From assembly GCA_934096815.1 (NCBI GenBank), contig CAKOMY010000005.1:48348-112347 (forward strand): a stretch of DNA of 64,000 bases, in the 5' to 3' direction. The stretch comes from an uncultured Bacilli bacterium (lineage in GTDB: Bacteria; Bacillota_I; Bacilli_A; RF39; UBA660). The notes below the pieces were generated by a model that was not told the DNA's origin, did not search any database, and worked only from the letters and a program-made list of their open reading frames with translations. Positions 16,501 to 24,686 of the stretch are shown piece after piece (position 1 is the first letter of the stretch; each line of letters starts with the position of its first letter). A program made the position numbers and the translations under genes.

Positions 16501-18060
16501 AAGTTTAATATATTGCGGATAAGTAGTACTTGTATCAGTTCTAACATCTTCAACTAATTTTGTTCTATCTTCTAGTTCAATTACTTGATTACTATCAGTA
16601 TAATATAATTTTGTATCAGTTGGTATTACTTCATTAATACTTTTTTTACCTAAAATATTGGTTCCTAGTTTAACACCTGGGCCTTTTACCATAAGTGTTT
16701 CAAAATTGAAGTTTGACTTCATATTATTATTATCAGATGAAGGGAAATGAAATATTCCACCATCTACTTTTCCAACCTCAAAAACACCTTTTTTTACATT
16801 AACATTTAAAGTAATATTTTGCTCCTTAGGTTCTGAATCAGAAAATACATCAAATATATATTCATCCCATGAACCTGTTCCAGTAACGGCATAAGTTCCT
16901 CCATCAATAGTAAAACCATAAGTCTTAGGTAGATTTTTTAATTCTTCAGCCATATCTAAAGTAGATAGTATTACTCTACCATTAAATCCTTTTCCAACTA
17001 TTTTACCATTATTACCATTGCCACTGTCTTTAATGGTTAGATTACTTCTAAAATTATAATTATTTCCATCTTTATAACCATAATAGAATGTTAAATTGTG
17101 TTCTGTTACATCAAGAGTATTACCTGCTAAATCTAAAGTAACATTACCTAAAACATAAAATTCAAGAAACTTTGTTAACTTAATATTACCACCTAATTTA
17201 ATAATAGTGTCTTTGCTATTATTAATTTGATTAACAGCATTTATTAATTCATCTTCTGTTGAAGCCGTTAATGTTTGAACTTCTTTTTTCTTAACTGTAA
17301 TTGGACCCCAATAAGCATTAATAGTATTAAGTTTATCAGCTCTATTTGCTATTTTAGCACCTTCTCTATCATAATACTCTATAATAGAATCAGCGTCAAT
17401 TGCATCATCAACAGTTAAAGTGCTAGTTTTTATCAAATATGTTTCTGCACGACCTTTTTTATTATCTTTAGTAACATTTGAAAATTTTATTGTTTTATAT
17501 GCCCTAAGATCTGCTATTTCATAAAATCCAGTAACTTTCAGATTTTTAAAAACTACATTATTAAATCTGTAATCACCAGCGGTTTGCCAAAAACTGTCAA
17601 AATCTTTTATATATTCAACATCTATACCATCCATTTCAAAATTAACAGTATATTCAGCCTTCATAATTTCGTTATAGATTGGAGTTGTGCCTATATTTTT
17701 TAAAAGATTAAGCTTTGCTCTTTTAGAGCTATTTGAATTAATGAATTTTAAGTCTAGACTATTTTGATATATTAGTTCAAACTTATAATGTTCTGGCACA
17801 GTTAATGTAAAGCCATTAAAATCCAAAGTTTTAGACATTTCAATATAGAATTTTGTATCAAAATCTTCTCTTAATGTAATGTCACTAGTAAGTTTAACTA
17901 CATTAGTTACATTATCATTCATTTTAGCAGTTAAATCTGAATAATTATTAACTTCTGCAGTTGTTTCAGCATTTACATTAGTTAATCCTACGGCAAAGAC
18001 TGCTACTAATGTAAATAATATCGTAGTTATTTTTTTAACTACATTTTTAGATTTGCCCAT
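13519..18060 (-). CDS. Large cell-wall-anchored surface protein with NPQTG sorting signal
   Basis: 1513 residues from the ATG at 18060 (GGAAGGAGG upstream). Order: signal peptide (KKITTILFTLVAVFAVGLTN..NAE), then about 450 residues of beta-helix-like sequence (DLAGNTLDVTEHNLTF, FTIDGGTYAVTGTG), repeated Ig-like and MBG-like modules (YDGTELTKNNYTYTNG, ETFTYDGNPKKPTGTI), an InlB-type FTPNVGYMIDKVLVN block, and a C-terminal sorting signal: NPQTGDN, hydrophobic helix, RRKQ tail. NPQTG-type signals are used by class B or related sortases; the linked sortase (23273-24082) is broken. It probably mediates adhesion or host contact. Expression is likely linked to that of 18445-19656, because both share a 27-bp upstream motif. 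Confidence 0.9.
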   Translation of the reverse strand: MGKSKNVVKKITTILFTLVAVFAVGLTNVNAETTAEVNNYSDLTAKMNDNVTNVVKLTSDITLREDFDTKFYIEMSKTLDFNGFTLTVPEHYKFELIYQNSLDLKFINSNSSKRAKLNLLKNIGTTPIYNEIMKAEYTVNFEMDGIDVEYIKDFDSFWQTAGDYRFNNVVFKNLKVTGFYEIADLRAYKTIKFSNVTKDNKKGRAETYLIKTSTLTVDDAIDADSIIEYYDREGAKIANRADKLNTINAYWGPITVKKKEVQTLTASTEDELINAVNQINNSKDTIIKLGGNIKLTKFLEFYVLGNVTLDLAGNTLDVTEHNLTFYYGYKDGNNYNFRSNLTIKDSGNGNNGKIVGKGFNGRVILSTLDMAEELKNLPKTYGFTIDGGTYAVTGTGSWDEYIFDVFSDSEPKEQNITLNVNVKKGVFEVGKVDGGIFHFPSSDNNNMKSNFNFETLMVKGPGVKLGTNILGKKSINEVIPTDTKLYYTDSNQVIELEDRTKLVEDVRTDTSTTYPQYIKLAKETGLSVDNVTLPNVTYGYTDGPSATIKITNIGAAELKITNVTVSDNEKFEIIGTTQPTIGIGAINNDFKIKAKSGLAAGTYTPTITVTDENGKTYTATVTLKVEKKNYEGVTIHYPSNWIYNSNPTLSITGLESLGSNEYEIYYSKETTPGNYENIGNTLPILVGKYKVNVKITSANYIESESNVDFEIKPIDTEVKVKSYDETFTYDGTEHTKNAYDVLWANNASPVTDKKLPNGDLVTAVITGKVRDVKDTALENNTIGKITITNAEGVDVTSCYSGIVKAAGKLTVNPISTPIVVTAGSDTKVYDGTELTKNNYTYTNGVLLPGDMLEATITGSQKFVGSSNNTVSNVKVMRNGEDITSNYTMGTHVNGVLEVTSAEQPLAIADQNVKVNGSISKEYLEQSVTGNVGNIDFTIKSGTALTYDATNEEYVAGATEGDVVMTITAAKMDLGGDNTPEWKETTKDFIVHVVNKTDVNISGLSNNETFTYDGNPKKPTGTISVNAGTVNVSDLEVLYKGTGSTNYNSATAPTKAGTYTVTYKVPDSNSDYTGTFSVAFTIKKAQLEKVTLIENTFEYTGDEIVTQDSNFDSNKMNFSGDIKATNVGNYSITVSLKDKDNYEWKDGTTTDLVLNWSITQATPDYTVPTGLTGVKGKTLNDVTLPGRFTWNDTSTVLTAGTHTYKATYTPVDTTNYKTITDIDIEVNVKDTFDVITSVDGGNGTITPSKIDAVEGTKVEITFTPNVGYMIDKVLVNTVETTVTGNKIELTVNEEKDVKVSYKKIPFTVTVKDVDGATITPNGAVAVSYGEDKEFTITANSGYKLVKVLVDETDKTADMVGDTLKLTNITSNINLEVVVEKIVYEVIEGANQKYTITKNNEAKFKINADFRLFDDGKVYVDNELVDPKNYTAESGSTIITLKKEFVDTLSVGEHTLKVLFNDGGEAITTFNVAKVTVPTENPQTGDNIGFYIMSGILSIVGLAGAGIFYRRKQIN

Positions 18061-18094
18061 CAAATCTTCCTCCTTCCTATATAACTATACTATT

Positions 18095-18121
18095 TTTTCA
18101 CTTTCTTTAATAGATGAAAAA
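18095..18121 (-). promoter_or_regulatory. 27-bp shared upstream motif, copy 1
   Basis: On the minus strand it contains TTTCATCTATTAAAGAAAGT and is repeated exactly at 19687-19713. It lies 35-61 nt upstream of the surface-protein start and directly before a -10-like TATAGT. Such placement suits an activator site near -35; the LuxR-type regulator at 19836 is a natural candidate. Confidence 0.6.
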
Positions 18122-18154
18122 AGTCATATTATTCTTGCAAAAAATATGACTTTT
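18119..18154 (-). terminator. Hairpin terminator after the 18179 fragment
   Basis: AAAAGTCATATT (18154-18143 on minus) pairs perfectly with AATATGACTTTT (18130-18119) across a 12-nt loop, with a short T-run following leftward. It insulates the large surface gene from upstream transcription. Confidence 0.7.
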
Positions 18155-18178
18155 GACACATTTTAAATATTTAATACC

Positions 18179-18403
18179 TTAATTTACTACGGCTACACAA
18201 TACACTTCTAATTTTTGCCCTCCAACGGTAGTTGCAGTAATTGTAGCAGATGAGTTGATTGTAGCATTTACTTTTCCAATACAAGTAGTATCATTTGTTG
18301 TAACACTTCCTGAAACAGTTCCACTTGTAGACCATTTAACACTTTGATTTGATTTAACAGTAAAATCATTAGAGCCAGTATTAAAATATCTATTTTTATC
18401 ATT
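18179..18403 (-). pseudogene. Orphan C-terminal Ig-like domain without start codon
   Basis: 75 codons, open from just after a TAA at 18404 to TAA at 18179, with no start codon. The sequence (YFNTGSNDFTVKSNQSVKWS, TCIGKVNATINSSATITATT) resembles the last domain of the adjacent 18445-19656 protein, including NQ.V.W and a Cys pair. It is likely the leftover 3' end of a second gene of that kind, lost by deletion. Confidence 0.65.
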
Positions 18404-18444
18404 TTAATTATTTTTACTCTTTTTTACTGAATACTTTTTTAATA

Positions 18445-19656
18445 TTAAGCAACATAGTTCTTTATATCAACAAAGAATTTTTGTTCTGCTTTTGTTTTTG
18501 CGTGTAATCTTACATCACCACTAACTCTACTAATAGCACCCGTTGATGCTACAATAGTATCAAAAGTATAACCACCTTTTACAGATGTTGATGTTTTACT
18601 TATAAAATCTTTATATGTATATTCATAGCTTACTGATGAAGTTAAAGTTACATCCCAAGTTACATTTTGATTTGCAGTTACATAATAACCATTACTATCT
18701 CCATAAAAAGAAGCATATTTACTATAAGACTCTCCTTTTGATGTTAATTCTAAGTCTTTTTCATAATAAATTGTTTGCTCAGCAGTAGTTCCACTTGGTG
18801 TTTTTGCATAAACTTTAATCGCTGCACCTTTTGAACATGCACCATTATTTTTAGCTGTAATAACTCCAGTTTTAGCATCAATACCCATACATAATGTATT
18901 ACTTAATGAGTATGTAACATCTCCTGTAGCATTTTCTACTTTTGCGCTCGCTTTTGCTGTTTTTATTCCATTATAATGAATTGTATCTCTTGATAAGCTT
19001 AATGTAATTTTTTCTGGTTTAACTTCAATCGTAGGTTCTTCTTTCTTTTCTTGTTTTGGTGTTTCTTTCTTCTGCTCTACTTTTTTCCATTTAGCATATA
19101 AAGTTGTATCTTCACTTAGTAATGCTTTATTATAAATTGGTCTATCATTAACATCAACCCAACCTTTAAAAGTATAACCTTTATAAGTAGGATCTTTTGG
19201 TAGTGTTAGTTCTGTTCCTTTATTTATAGTAATAGCATCAACATTTGATCCACCTTTACTATCAAAAGTAACAGTAATAGTTTTAACCACTCCCTCATAT
19301 ACCGCTTTTAATTTGATATTTTTATTTATTTTAGTTTTAAAGTCATAAGGTTTATCTGCTAAAACATCTTTTCCATCTTTTTCTTCTAAAATTAAATACC
19401 AATCAATAAACTGTTCTCCTAAATCTTCTTTTGTTTTAACATCTTTACTATTAATGGTTTTATTGTATTTAACATATACTACTTCTTCTTTTGTACCATT
19501 ATTATAATCAAATGTTACTTCAAATTTACGATTAAAGAACCATAATAAGAATAAAATAACTATTAATAGTAATAGACCAGCTACTATTAAAATAATATTT
19601 TTTTTCTTATTGTTTTTAGAAGTTTTTTCTTCTTTTTCTTTACTTTTAGTAAACAT
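18445..19656 (-). CDS. Membrane-anchored InlB-repeat surface protein
   Basis: 403 residues, AGGAGGAG upstream. Cytoplasmic basic segment, one membrane helix (about residues 22-42), then two InlB/Listeria-Bacteroides repeats (FEVTFDYNNGTKEE.., ITVTFDSKGGSNVDAI..YKGYTFKGW..LYAKW) at about 47-190. A Lys/Glu linker and two Ig-like domains follow (SLSRDTIHYNGIKTAKASAKV; YYVTANQNVTWDVTLTSSVS). There is no sorting signal, so it is held by the N-terminal helix. Likely extracellular adhesin or sensor, co-regulated with the 13519-18060 protein. Confidence 0.85.
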   Translation of the reverse strand: MFTKSKEKEEKTSKNNKKKNIILIVAGLLLLIVILFLLWFFNRKFEVTFDYNNGTKEEVVYVKYNKTINSKDVKTKEDLGEQFIDWYLILEEKDGKDVLADKPYDFKTKINKNIKLKAVYEGVVKTITVTFDSKGGSNVDAITINKGTELTLPKDPTYKGYTFKGWVDVNDRPIYNKALLSEDTTLYAKWKKVEQKKETPKQEKKEEPTIEVKPEKITLSLSRDTIHYNGIKTAKASAKVENATGDVTYSLSNTLCMGIDAKTGVITAKNNGACSKGAAIKVYAKTPSGTTAEQTIYYEKDLELTSKGESYSKYASFYGDSNGYYVTANQNVTWDVTLTSSVSYEYTYKDFISKTSTSVKGGYTFDTIVASTGAISRVSGDVRLHAKTKAEQKFFVDIKNYVA

Positions 19657-19686
19657 AATATCTCCTCCTAATAATATTATATATTA

Positions 19687-19713
19687 TTTTCACTTTCTTT
19701 AATAGATGAAAAA
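19687..19713 (-). promoter_or_regulatory. 27-bp shared upstream motif, copy 2
   Basis: Exact repeat of 18095-18121. It lies 31-57 nt upstream of the InlB-repeat gene and just before ATATAAT, a good -10 box, so both surface genes have the same arrangement of motif, -10 and start. Confidence 0.6.
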
Positions 19714-19835
19714 GGTAATACAAATTTAAGAAAAAATATGACAAAAGTAATAGTTTTTCTATTAAACTCATTGTTTTATATATGAAAAATTCAACTTTGA
19801 TGATATAGTATTTATATATTCTTGAGGTGAATATT

Positions 19836-20465
19836 ATGGTAAATAAGAAGAAAATAATGATTATTGAAGATCAAGCACTGCTTAACAATATGTTAAAGAA
19901 TACTTTATCAAATGATTATGATATTGTCTGTACATGTACTAGTGCTAAAGATATGATGAATTTATATAAAAAATATAAACCTGATTTAATATTAACTGAT
20001 GTAGTTACTAAAGAAGGTGCTAATGGTATAGAATATGCCAAAGAAGTAAAAGATAAATATCACAATAAAGTAAAAGTACTTGCTATTACTGGTGTACCAG
20101 AAATTACTTTTTTAAATACTGCTAAAGAATATAATTTAGATGGATTAATATATAAAGACACAGATAGTGAATCATTACTTTTTAGTATCAGTCAAGTTCT
20201 AAAAGGATATACTCTATTTCCTGATAATTGTATGTATAGTGAAGAAAGTGAAAAATTTAAAGATCTTTCAGATAAAGAAATTAAAATAATAAGATGTATA
20301 TGTGAAGCTAAAGATAGAAATGAAATTGCCGAAGAATTAAATATAACCTCAGGTACTTTAAAAAATTATATTTCAAATATTCTTACTAAACTAGGTTTTG
20401 ATAACATAACTAAACTTACCATATTTTGTTTAAGTAATGGATATATTGTTCCTAATCAAAAATAA
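19836..20465 (+). CDS. LuxR/NarL-type response regulator
   Basis: 209 residues from the ATG at 19836 (TTGAGGTGAATATT upstream; a GTG three codons earlier is less likely). The receiver domain shows IIEDQ near the N-terminus, the phospho-acceptor in LILTDVVTKEG and the conserved Lys in LIYKDTDSE. The C-terminal NarL helix-turn-helix is SDKEIKIIRCICEAKDRNEIAEELNITSGTLKNYISNI, with the usual DNA-recognition helix. It is transcribed divergently from the InlB-repeat gene and converges on the two kinase genes. It likely activates the two surface-protein promoters carrying the shared motif. Confidence 0.9.
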   Translation: MVNKKKIMIIEDQALLNNMLKNTLSNDYDIVCTCTSAKDMMNLYKKYKPDLILTDVVTKEGANGIEYAKEVKDKYHNKVKVLAITGVPEITFLNTAKEYNLDGLIYKDTDSESLLFSISQVLKGYTLFPDNCMYSEESEKFKDLSDKEIKIIRCICEAKDRNEIAEELNITSGTLKNYISNILTKLGFDNITKLTIFCLSNGYIVPNQK

Positions 20466-20499
20466 AGAAGAAATATTTTGTAAAATTGATTTCTTCTTT
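20464..20499. terminator. Bidirectional terminator between regulator and kinase genes
   Basis: AAAGAAGAAAT and ATTTCTTCTTT are perfect inverted repeats with a 14-nt loop, with T-runs available on both strands. It serves the convergent regulator and kinase genes. Confidence 0.8.
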
Positions 20500-20500
20500 T

Positions 20501-21616
20501 TTATGCTTTTATTATTAATTTAAAATTATCATCAGTTATAACTTTTAAACTACCATTTATATTAGATAATTTCTTACGCATTCCTTTAATTCCTTCATTT
20601 TCAAATATAACACTTTTTGGTTTATTACCATCATTTGTTATAACCATTTCTATATAATTATCACGAGCAGTTATAACTACTTTAATATTTTTACTATTAG
20701 CATGAATAATAGCATTAGTAATAGCTTCTCTTATTATTTCAAAAAATACTATACCTTTTTCTTCATCTATAGGTAAAGCACCAAAAACTTTAACATTTAT
20801 TCCTATAATACTATACATATTTATCAAGTTTTTTAATTTTTCATTGCTATCTAGTTTTGAATTAAAATCTTCATAAATACTATCTAATAATTTTAATATG
20901 TTATTTATATCCTTATTTTCTTGTTCTAAATATTTATCAAACAAAGCAAGTCTATATCCTATTATATCGTGATATTCATTTTTAAGTTTTAATAAGTTCT
21001 TTTCTCTTTCTAATTCTTCAACATTTTTAATAGCAAGTAATAATTTATCATTATTTTCTTTAATTTGCTTATTTTGTTTTTTTTCTTCTTCTTGTAAAGA
21101 ATATAACTCTGTTATATCTATTAAAGATACTTCTTTATTATCATATATATTTAACATATATACTTTATCATTATGCTTTAGTAGATAATTATTATTTACT
21201 TTCTTAAAACTTCTCTTTATTAGATTGTTTATAAAGTCTTCAGTAATATTTAGTCCTTTTAAAATATCAGAAAATAAATTATTTATTAAAATAATATTAT
21301 TTTCATCTAAAAACATTATTCCAGTATCAGATGCATCAATACCTTTTTTAACAGATAAAACTGATATATATTCATTTTTACATAATTTTTCATATATAAA
21401 ACTAATCAAAATATAAAATGATAATAACAAAGATAAATACTTAGTTATTTTAGAAATATCAAGTAAATTAAAATACTCTAATATAACCATAACTATTAAT
21501 ATTAATAATTCAAATATTTTTTTAATACTTGATGCATCTTTTCTTAAAAAGAAAGTAGATACTCTAACAACTTGTATTAATGTAATTATAATGGTAATTA
21601 TAAGTAATATTTTCAT
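20501..21616 (-). CDS. Sensor histidine kinase, NarX/LuxR-partner type
   Basis: 371 residues. Two membrane helices at the N-terminus, a PAS-like segment (ASDTGIMFLDENNIILINN), a coiled coil (about 170-210) and a phospho-acceptor region ending in KNEYHDIIGYRL (His). The ATPase domain has the N box EAITNAIIHANSKN and a GIKGMRKKL lid. The arrangement matches kinases that pair with NarL-type regulators, as found next door. Its ATG overlaps the stop of the upstream gene (ATGA). The C-terminus ends shortly after the last strand, slightly short. Confidence 0.85.
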   Translation of the reverse strand: MKILLIITIIITLIQVVRVSTFFLRKDASSIKKIFELLILIVMVILEYFNLLDISKITKYLSLLLSFYILISFIYEKLCKNEYISVLSVKKGIDASDTGIMFLDENNIILINNLFSDILKGLNITEDFINNLIKRSFKKVNNNYLLKHNDKVYMLNIYDNKEVSLIDITELYSLQEEEKKQNKQIKENNDKLLLAIKNVEELEREKNLLKLKNEYHDIIGYRLALFDKYLEQENKDINNILKLLDSIYEDFNSKLDSNEKLKNLINMYSIIGINVKVFGALPIDEEKGIVFFEIIREAITNAIIHANSKNIKVVITARDNYIEMVITNDGNKPKSVIFENEGIKGMRKKLSNINGSLKVITDDNFKLIIKA

Positions 21617-23124
21617 TTTATAACACCACCTTTTATAACAAATTCTAGTTCTGTATCTGTATCATATATTTTTTCTTTTATCAAAACACTAGAATCTATT
21701 TTTATTTTATTCTTTAAAGATTTATCAGTATCTATAATAGCTTTTAGTTTAACATTCTTATTTTCTTTAGAAATAAATAATACAATAGATTTATCATTAC
21801 TACTTTCTATAAGTTCATATACAATATCATACAACAAAGACATTGTATTGCCGTTTATTGTCATCTTATTATTAATACTAATAAAACTCTTTATATTAGT
21901 ACTCTTCATACTATTTAATAATTCATCTAATAATGCTTTAATTCCATTTTCGTTATAAGAATCTCCATTAATTTCAGATATTATTAACATACTTTTCTTT
22001 TTACTATATATAATTATTCTTTTAATTTTTTCAAAATCTTTTGTGGATACATCTTTCTTCTTTAATATCTTTTTAATCTCATTTCTTTTTTCAGTAAGTT
22101 TTAATTCAACTTTATCTATAACATCTTTTCTTATTTGCATTTCATATAATTCTTTTTTAGTTTTTTCTTCTAATCTTATACTTTCTTGTTGTTCAAGTAA
22201 TTCTTTCTTTTGTTCATTTATTTCCTTTTCAAGTTCAAGAATACTAGATAAATCTTTTTTTAAGATAACATAACTATCTTTGTTCTTTTTTATATCATAA
22301 ATAATATTTTTATTTTTATATGTTTCTTTCACACTATTATTATTTATATCATCTAATAATTTTTTAGGAATATTATCAAACACATTCGTAGTATATTTGG
22401 TTTTACCATCCAATGAAATAATAGCCATATTTAAATTAGAGTTAGAAAATCTACTTTTGTATTTACTATTATTAGGAATTAGATTTAGATAAAAAGCAAG
22501 TTCAATGCCTACACAAATTAATGCACTATTAACAATGGACATATTTATACCTCTTACATAAGGAACATTTAACACATAAAGAATTGTGTATGTTAGACCT
22601 AGTAATATTACTATAAACGGTAAAAATCCTTTTATATCTTTTTTTATTTTCATTCTATAAATTGCTAAATCTATTAAACTTTTACTAAATAAATAAAATA
22701 TCCAAATAGATATTAAATAATATCCTATAAAATGTTTATAATCATCAAATAAAACTATTCCTTTAACAAATTTAAATACTAATTCGTGAAAATCATTAGT
22801 TAAAACAAGGAGTAATAAAAAGCACGAAATTGAATATATAATTTTTTTCTTTGTTTTATTCATTTTACCTAATAATGATAATGAACTAATATAATATAGT
22901 GTTGGAATAAAGATTAGTGGCAAATAATATAGATACCAACACATTCTTTCTGTTAGTGGAGAAACTGCAATTCCTTTTATAATTCTTATTAACATCCAAA
23001 ATACAATAAGTAATCCAATAAGCAAAATATATCTTCTTGTCTTCTTATCATACAGTTTATAATAAAGTCTTATTGTCCAAATAGTGAACAATATAGCAAA
23101 TAAAAATGTAATAAACTTATTCAT
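21613..23124 (-). CDS. Seven-helix sensor protein, degenerate histidine-kinase-like
   Basis: 503 residues from the ATG at 23124 (AGAGGTGG upstream; the 29 earlier codons follow a poor TTG). The N-terminal ~250 residues contain about seven membrane helices. Then come a linker, a coiled coil (QQESIRLEEKTKKELYEMQ) and a C-terminal region resembling a kinase ATPase domain but without a clear phospho-accepting His or Gly boxes. It is translationally coupled to the real kinase downstream, so it may be a sensing partner forming a heterodimer. Its signal is unknown. Confidence 0.7.
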   Translation of the reverse strand: MNKFITFLFAILFTIWTIRLYYKLYDKKTRRYILLIGLLIVFWMLIRIIKGIAVSPLTERMCWYLYYLPLIFIPTLYYISSLSLLGKMNKTKKKIIYSISCFLLLLVLTNDFHELVFKFVKGIVLFDDYKHFIGYYLISIWIFYLFSKSLIDLAIYRMKIKKDIKGFLPFIVILLGLTYTILYVLNVPYVRGINMSIVNSALICVGIELAFYLNLIPNNSKYKSRFSNSNLNMAIISLDGKTKYTTNVFDNIPKKLLDDINNNSVKETYKNKNIIYDIKKNKDSYVILKKDLSSILELEKEINEQKKELLEQQESIRLEEKTKKELYEMQIRKDVIDKVELKLTEKRNEIKKILKKKDVSTKDFEKIKRIIIYSKKKSMLIISEINGDSYNENGIKALLDELLNSMKSTNIKSFISINNKMTINGNTMSLLYDIVYELIESSNDKSIVLFISKENKNVKLKAIIDTDKSLKNKIKIDSSVLIKEKIYDTDTELEFVIKGGVIK

Positions 23125-23272
23125 AGTATTATCCACCTCTTTTCTTAAAAAATAAGTAATAGCTAATACTAATATAATATATTTTACAAAATATTTAAAT
23201 AATGTTATCAATTTTTAGGTAAAGCAATGAATTTTAACTATAATTTTGTTAGAAGATATTTGGTGATAAATA

Positions 23273-24082
23273 GTGAATAAAAAAAATAAAATTATACTAT
23301 CAATAATTATAATCATTTCTTTATTACTATTAATTTATTCTATTGTAAATATAGTTATTTGGAAAAACGATTCTAATAAAACTAATAAACAAATAGAAGA
23401 AGTTCAAGAAACAATTAAAGTAGAAGAAGTAATAGATACTGAAAATACTGAAATAATAGAACAAGTAGAAGAAATACCAAAATCTAACCCATATTGGGAT
23501 TATATAAAAATGAATATGATAGACATTAACTTTAATGAATTAAAAAACATCAATAATGATGTTAAAGGTTGGATTAAAGTAAATGGTACTAATATAAATT
23601 ATCCTTTCGTTCAATCTAACAATAATAAATATTATTTAACACATAGTTTTGATAAATCTTATAATTCAGCTGGTTGGTTATTTCTAGATTACAGAAATAA
23701 TATAAATAATAATAAAAATACTATTATTTATGCACATGGTAGAAATGATAAAACTATGTTTGGATCATTAAGAACTGTATTAACTAAAAACTGATTATCT
23801 AACACAAATAACTATGTAATAAAAATATCTACTGAAAAGGAAAATAGTTTATGGCAGATATTTAGTACTTATCGTATACCTACTACTAGTGATTACTTAC
23901 AAACTAATTTTGAAAGTGATATTGAATATCAAGAATTTTTGGATATGATAAAAGATAGAAGTAGTTATAACTTTAATACAAGTGTTAATTCTAACGATAA
24001 TATTCTTACTTTATCTACATGTTATAATAATAGTGATAAAATGGTAGTTCATGCTAAATTAATTAAAAAAGAGCAAAAATAA
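23273..24082 (+). pseudogene. Class B-like sortase with in-frame TGA and altered active site
   Basis: Read through the TGA at 23792-23794, the frame gives a 269-residue sortase: N-terminal membrane helix, VNGTNINYPFVQ, IIYAHGRN (catalytic His), MFGSLRTVL, and LTLSTCYN (catalytic Cys). The TGA falls where sortases often have Trp (TKN-W-LSN), so it is a one-base TGG-to-TGA change. The conserved Arg after the Cys appears as Lys (DKMVVHAK). Both changes suggest loss of function. It would have anchored the NPQTG protein of the same element. Confidence 0.85.
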
Positions 24083-24113
24083 AAAGATTGGATAATATAT
24101 AATATGATACTTA

Positions 24114-24500
24114 TTATATATTACGGTGTTCCATATCAATAAGATACTTGGCATAATTGAAGGAATTCTCATTCCCAACCCTCATTTTATATTTTAAAGA
24201 ACACTTTTCATATCCCTTTCTAATAATACTTAACCTATTTTCCTTATCAAATATCTTAACATCTTTTAAAAAACATAGAATCATTTCTTGTTCTTTTAAT
24301 GTTACTTCCAGAATTCTACATCTATACTTAAAGAATATTCCTTTAAGTAAATAATTTCTAGTTATCTTTCTATCCTTTTTAAGAACATAATCTTCTAAAT
24401 CATCATATAACTCTATTACCTTGGCATCTTTGTTGGTAGTTAATTTTTTATAATTATTAGTGTTAATATCGTAAGAAAGTTTGTTTTTTTCTACTATCCT
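24114..24500 (-). pseudogene. Fragment of a uncharacterised ~100-residue domain protein
   Basis: An open frame of 129 codons from after a TAA at 24501 to TAA at 24114, with no usable start codon. It reads KLTTNKDAKVIELYDDLEDY, YRCRILEVTLKEQEMI and NENSFNYAKYLID, a pattern I associate with an unnamed domain seen in gut Bacillota proteins (KYAKELI near the end). The N-terminal part is missing. Located near the right end of element X. Confidence 0.5.
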
Positions 24501-24508
24501 TTACATGA

Positions 24509-24536
24509 TTTGAAACATCCTTTTGGCTGTTTCAAA
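24509..24536. terminator. Perfect 9-bp stem-loop
   Basis: TTTGAAACA (24509-24517) pairs with TGTTTCAAA (24528-24536) around a 10-nt loop. No long T-run on either strand, so a structural or binding site is as likely as a terminator. Confidence 0.35.
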
Positions 24537-24639
24537 TAAGTTCTGGGTGGTATATATTACCATCATGGGCAAAATCAATGGTAGTATAGTCTTCCTAATG
24601 ATTTAATACAATTTAAGGGATAATTAAAGAACTTAAAAA

Positions 24640-24686
24640 TGTTCTTGTAGTAACATCAAGATTGCTTGGTGTTCACACAGCAACAC
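24640..24686. other. Element-element junction resembling an attP site
   Basis: The core ATTGC (24661-24665) is flanked on the left by the right arm of X (TAACATCAAG) and on the right by the left arm of Y (TTGGTGTTCACACAGCAACAC, described as 21 positions from 24666). The arms are inverted relative to each other (CATCAAG/TTGGTG). The same core with one arm and one spoVD side occurs at 10521-10540 and 29781-29800, as expected of attL/attR after two successive integrations. Confidence 0.75.

Larger units (their letters stand above)
10525..24665. mobile_element. Integrative element X inserted in spoVD
   Basis: About 14.1 kb bounded by the TTGC core at 10525-10528 and 24662-24665. The ends are inverted repeats: the left end from 10529 (TTGGTGTTACCATTGGAACAT read on plus, shown here as 21 positions) matches the reversed right end, 24640-24660, at about 16 of 21 positions, sharing TTG.TGTTAC and GAACAT. 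It carries one intact large serine recombinase at its left end, surface proteins, a two-component system and a broken sortase. No replication or conjugation genes are visible. It sits immediately beside element Y, with a shared core. Confidence 0.8.

Noticed and set aside
23273..24082. Use of genetic code 4 (TGA = Trp) by the host
   Set aside because: Core genes (gap, gpsA, recD2, whiA) are full length with TGG for Trp, and TGA ends ftsX and the 21613 gene in typical ATGA overlaps. Only two genes of element X show in-frame TGA.
24157..24354. Plus-strand 65-codon ORF in the right end of X
   Set aside because: The minus strand in the same place carries a protein-like 129-codon frame (24114-24500); the plus ORF is its shadow.
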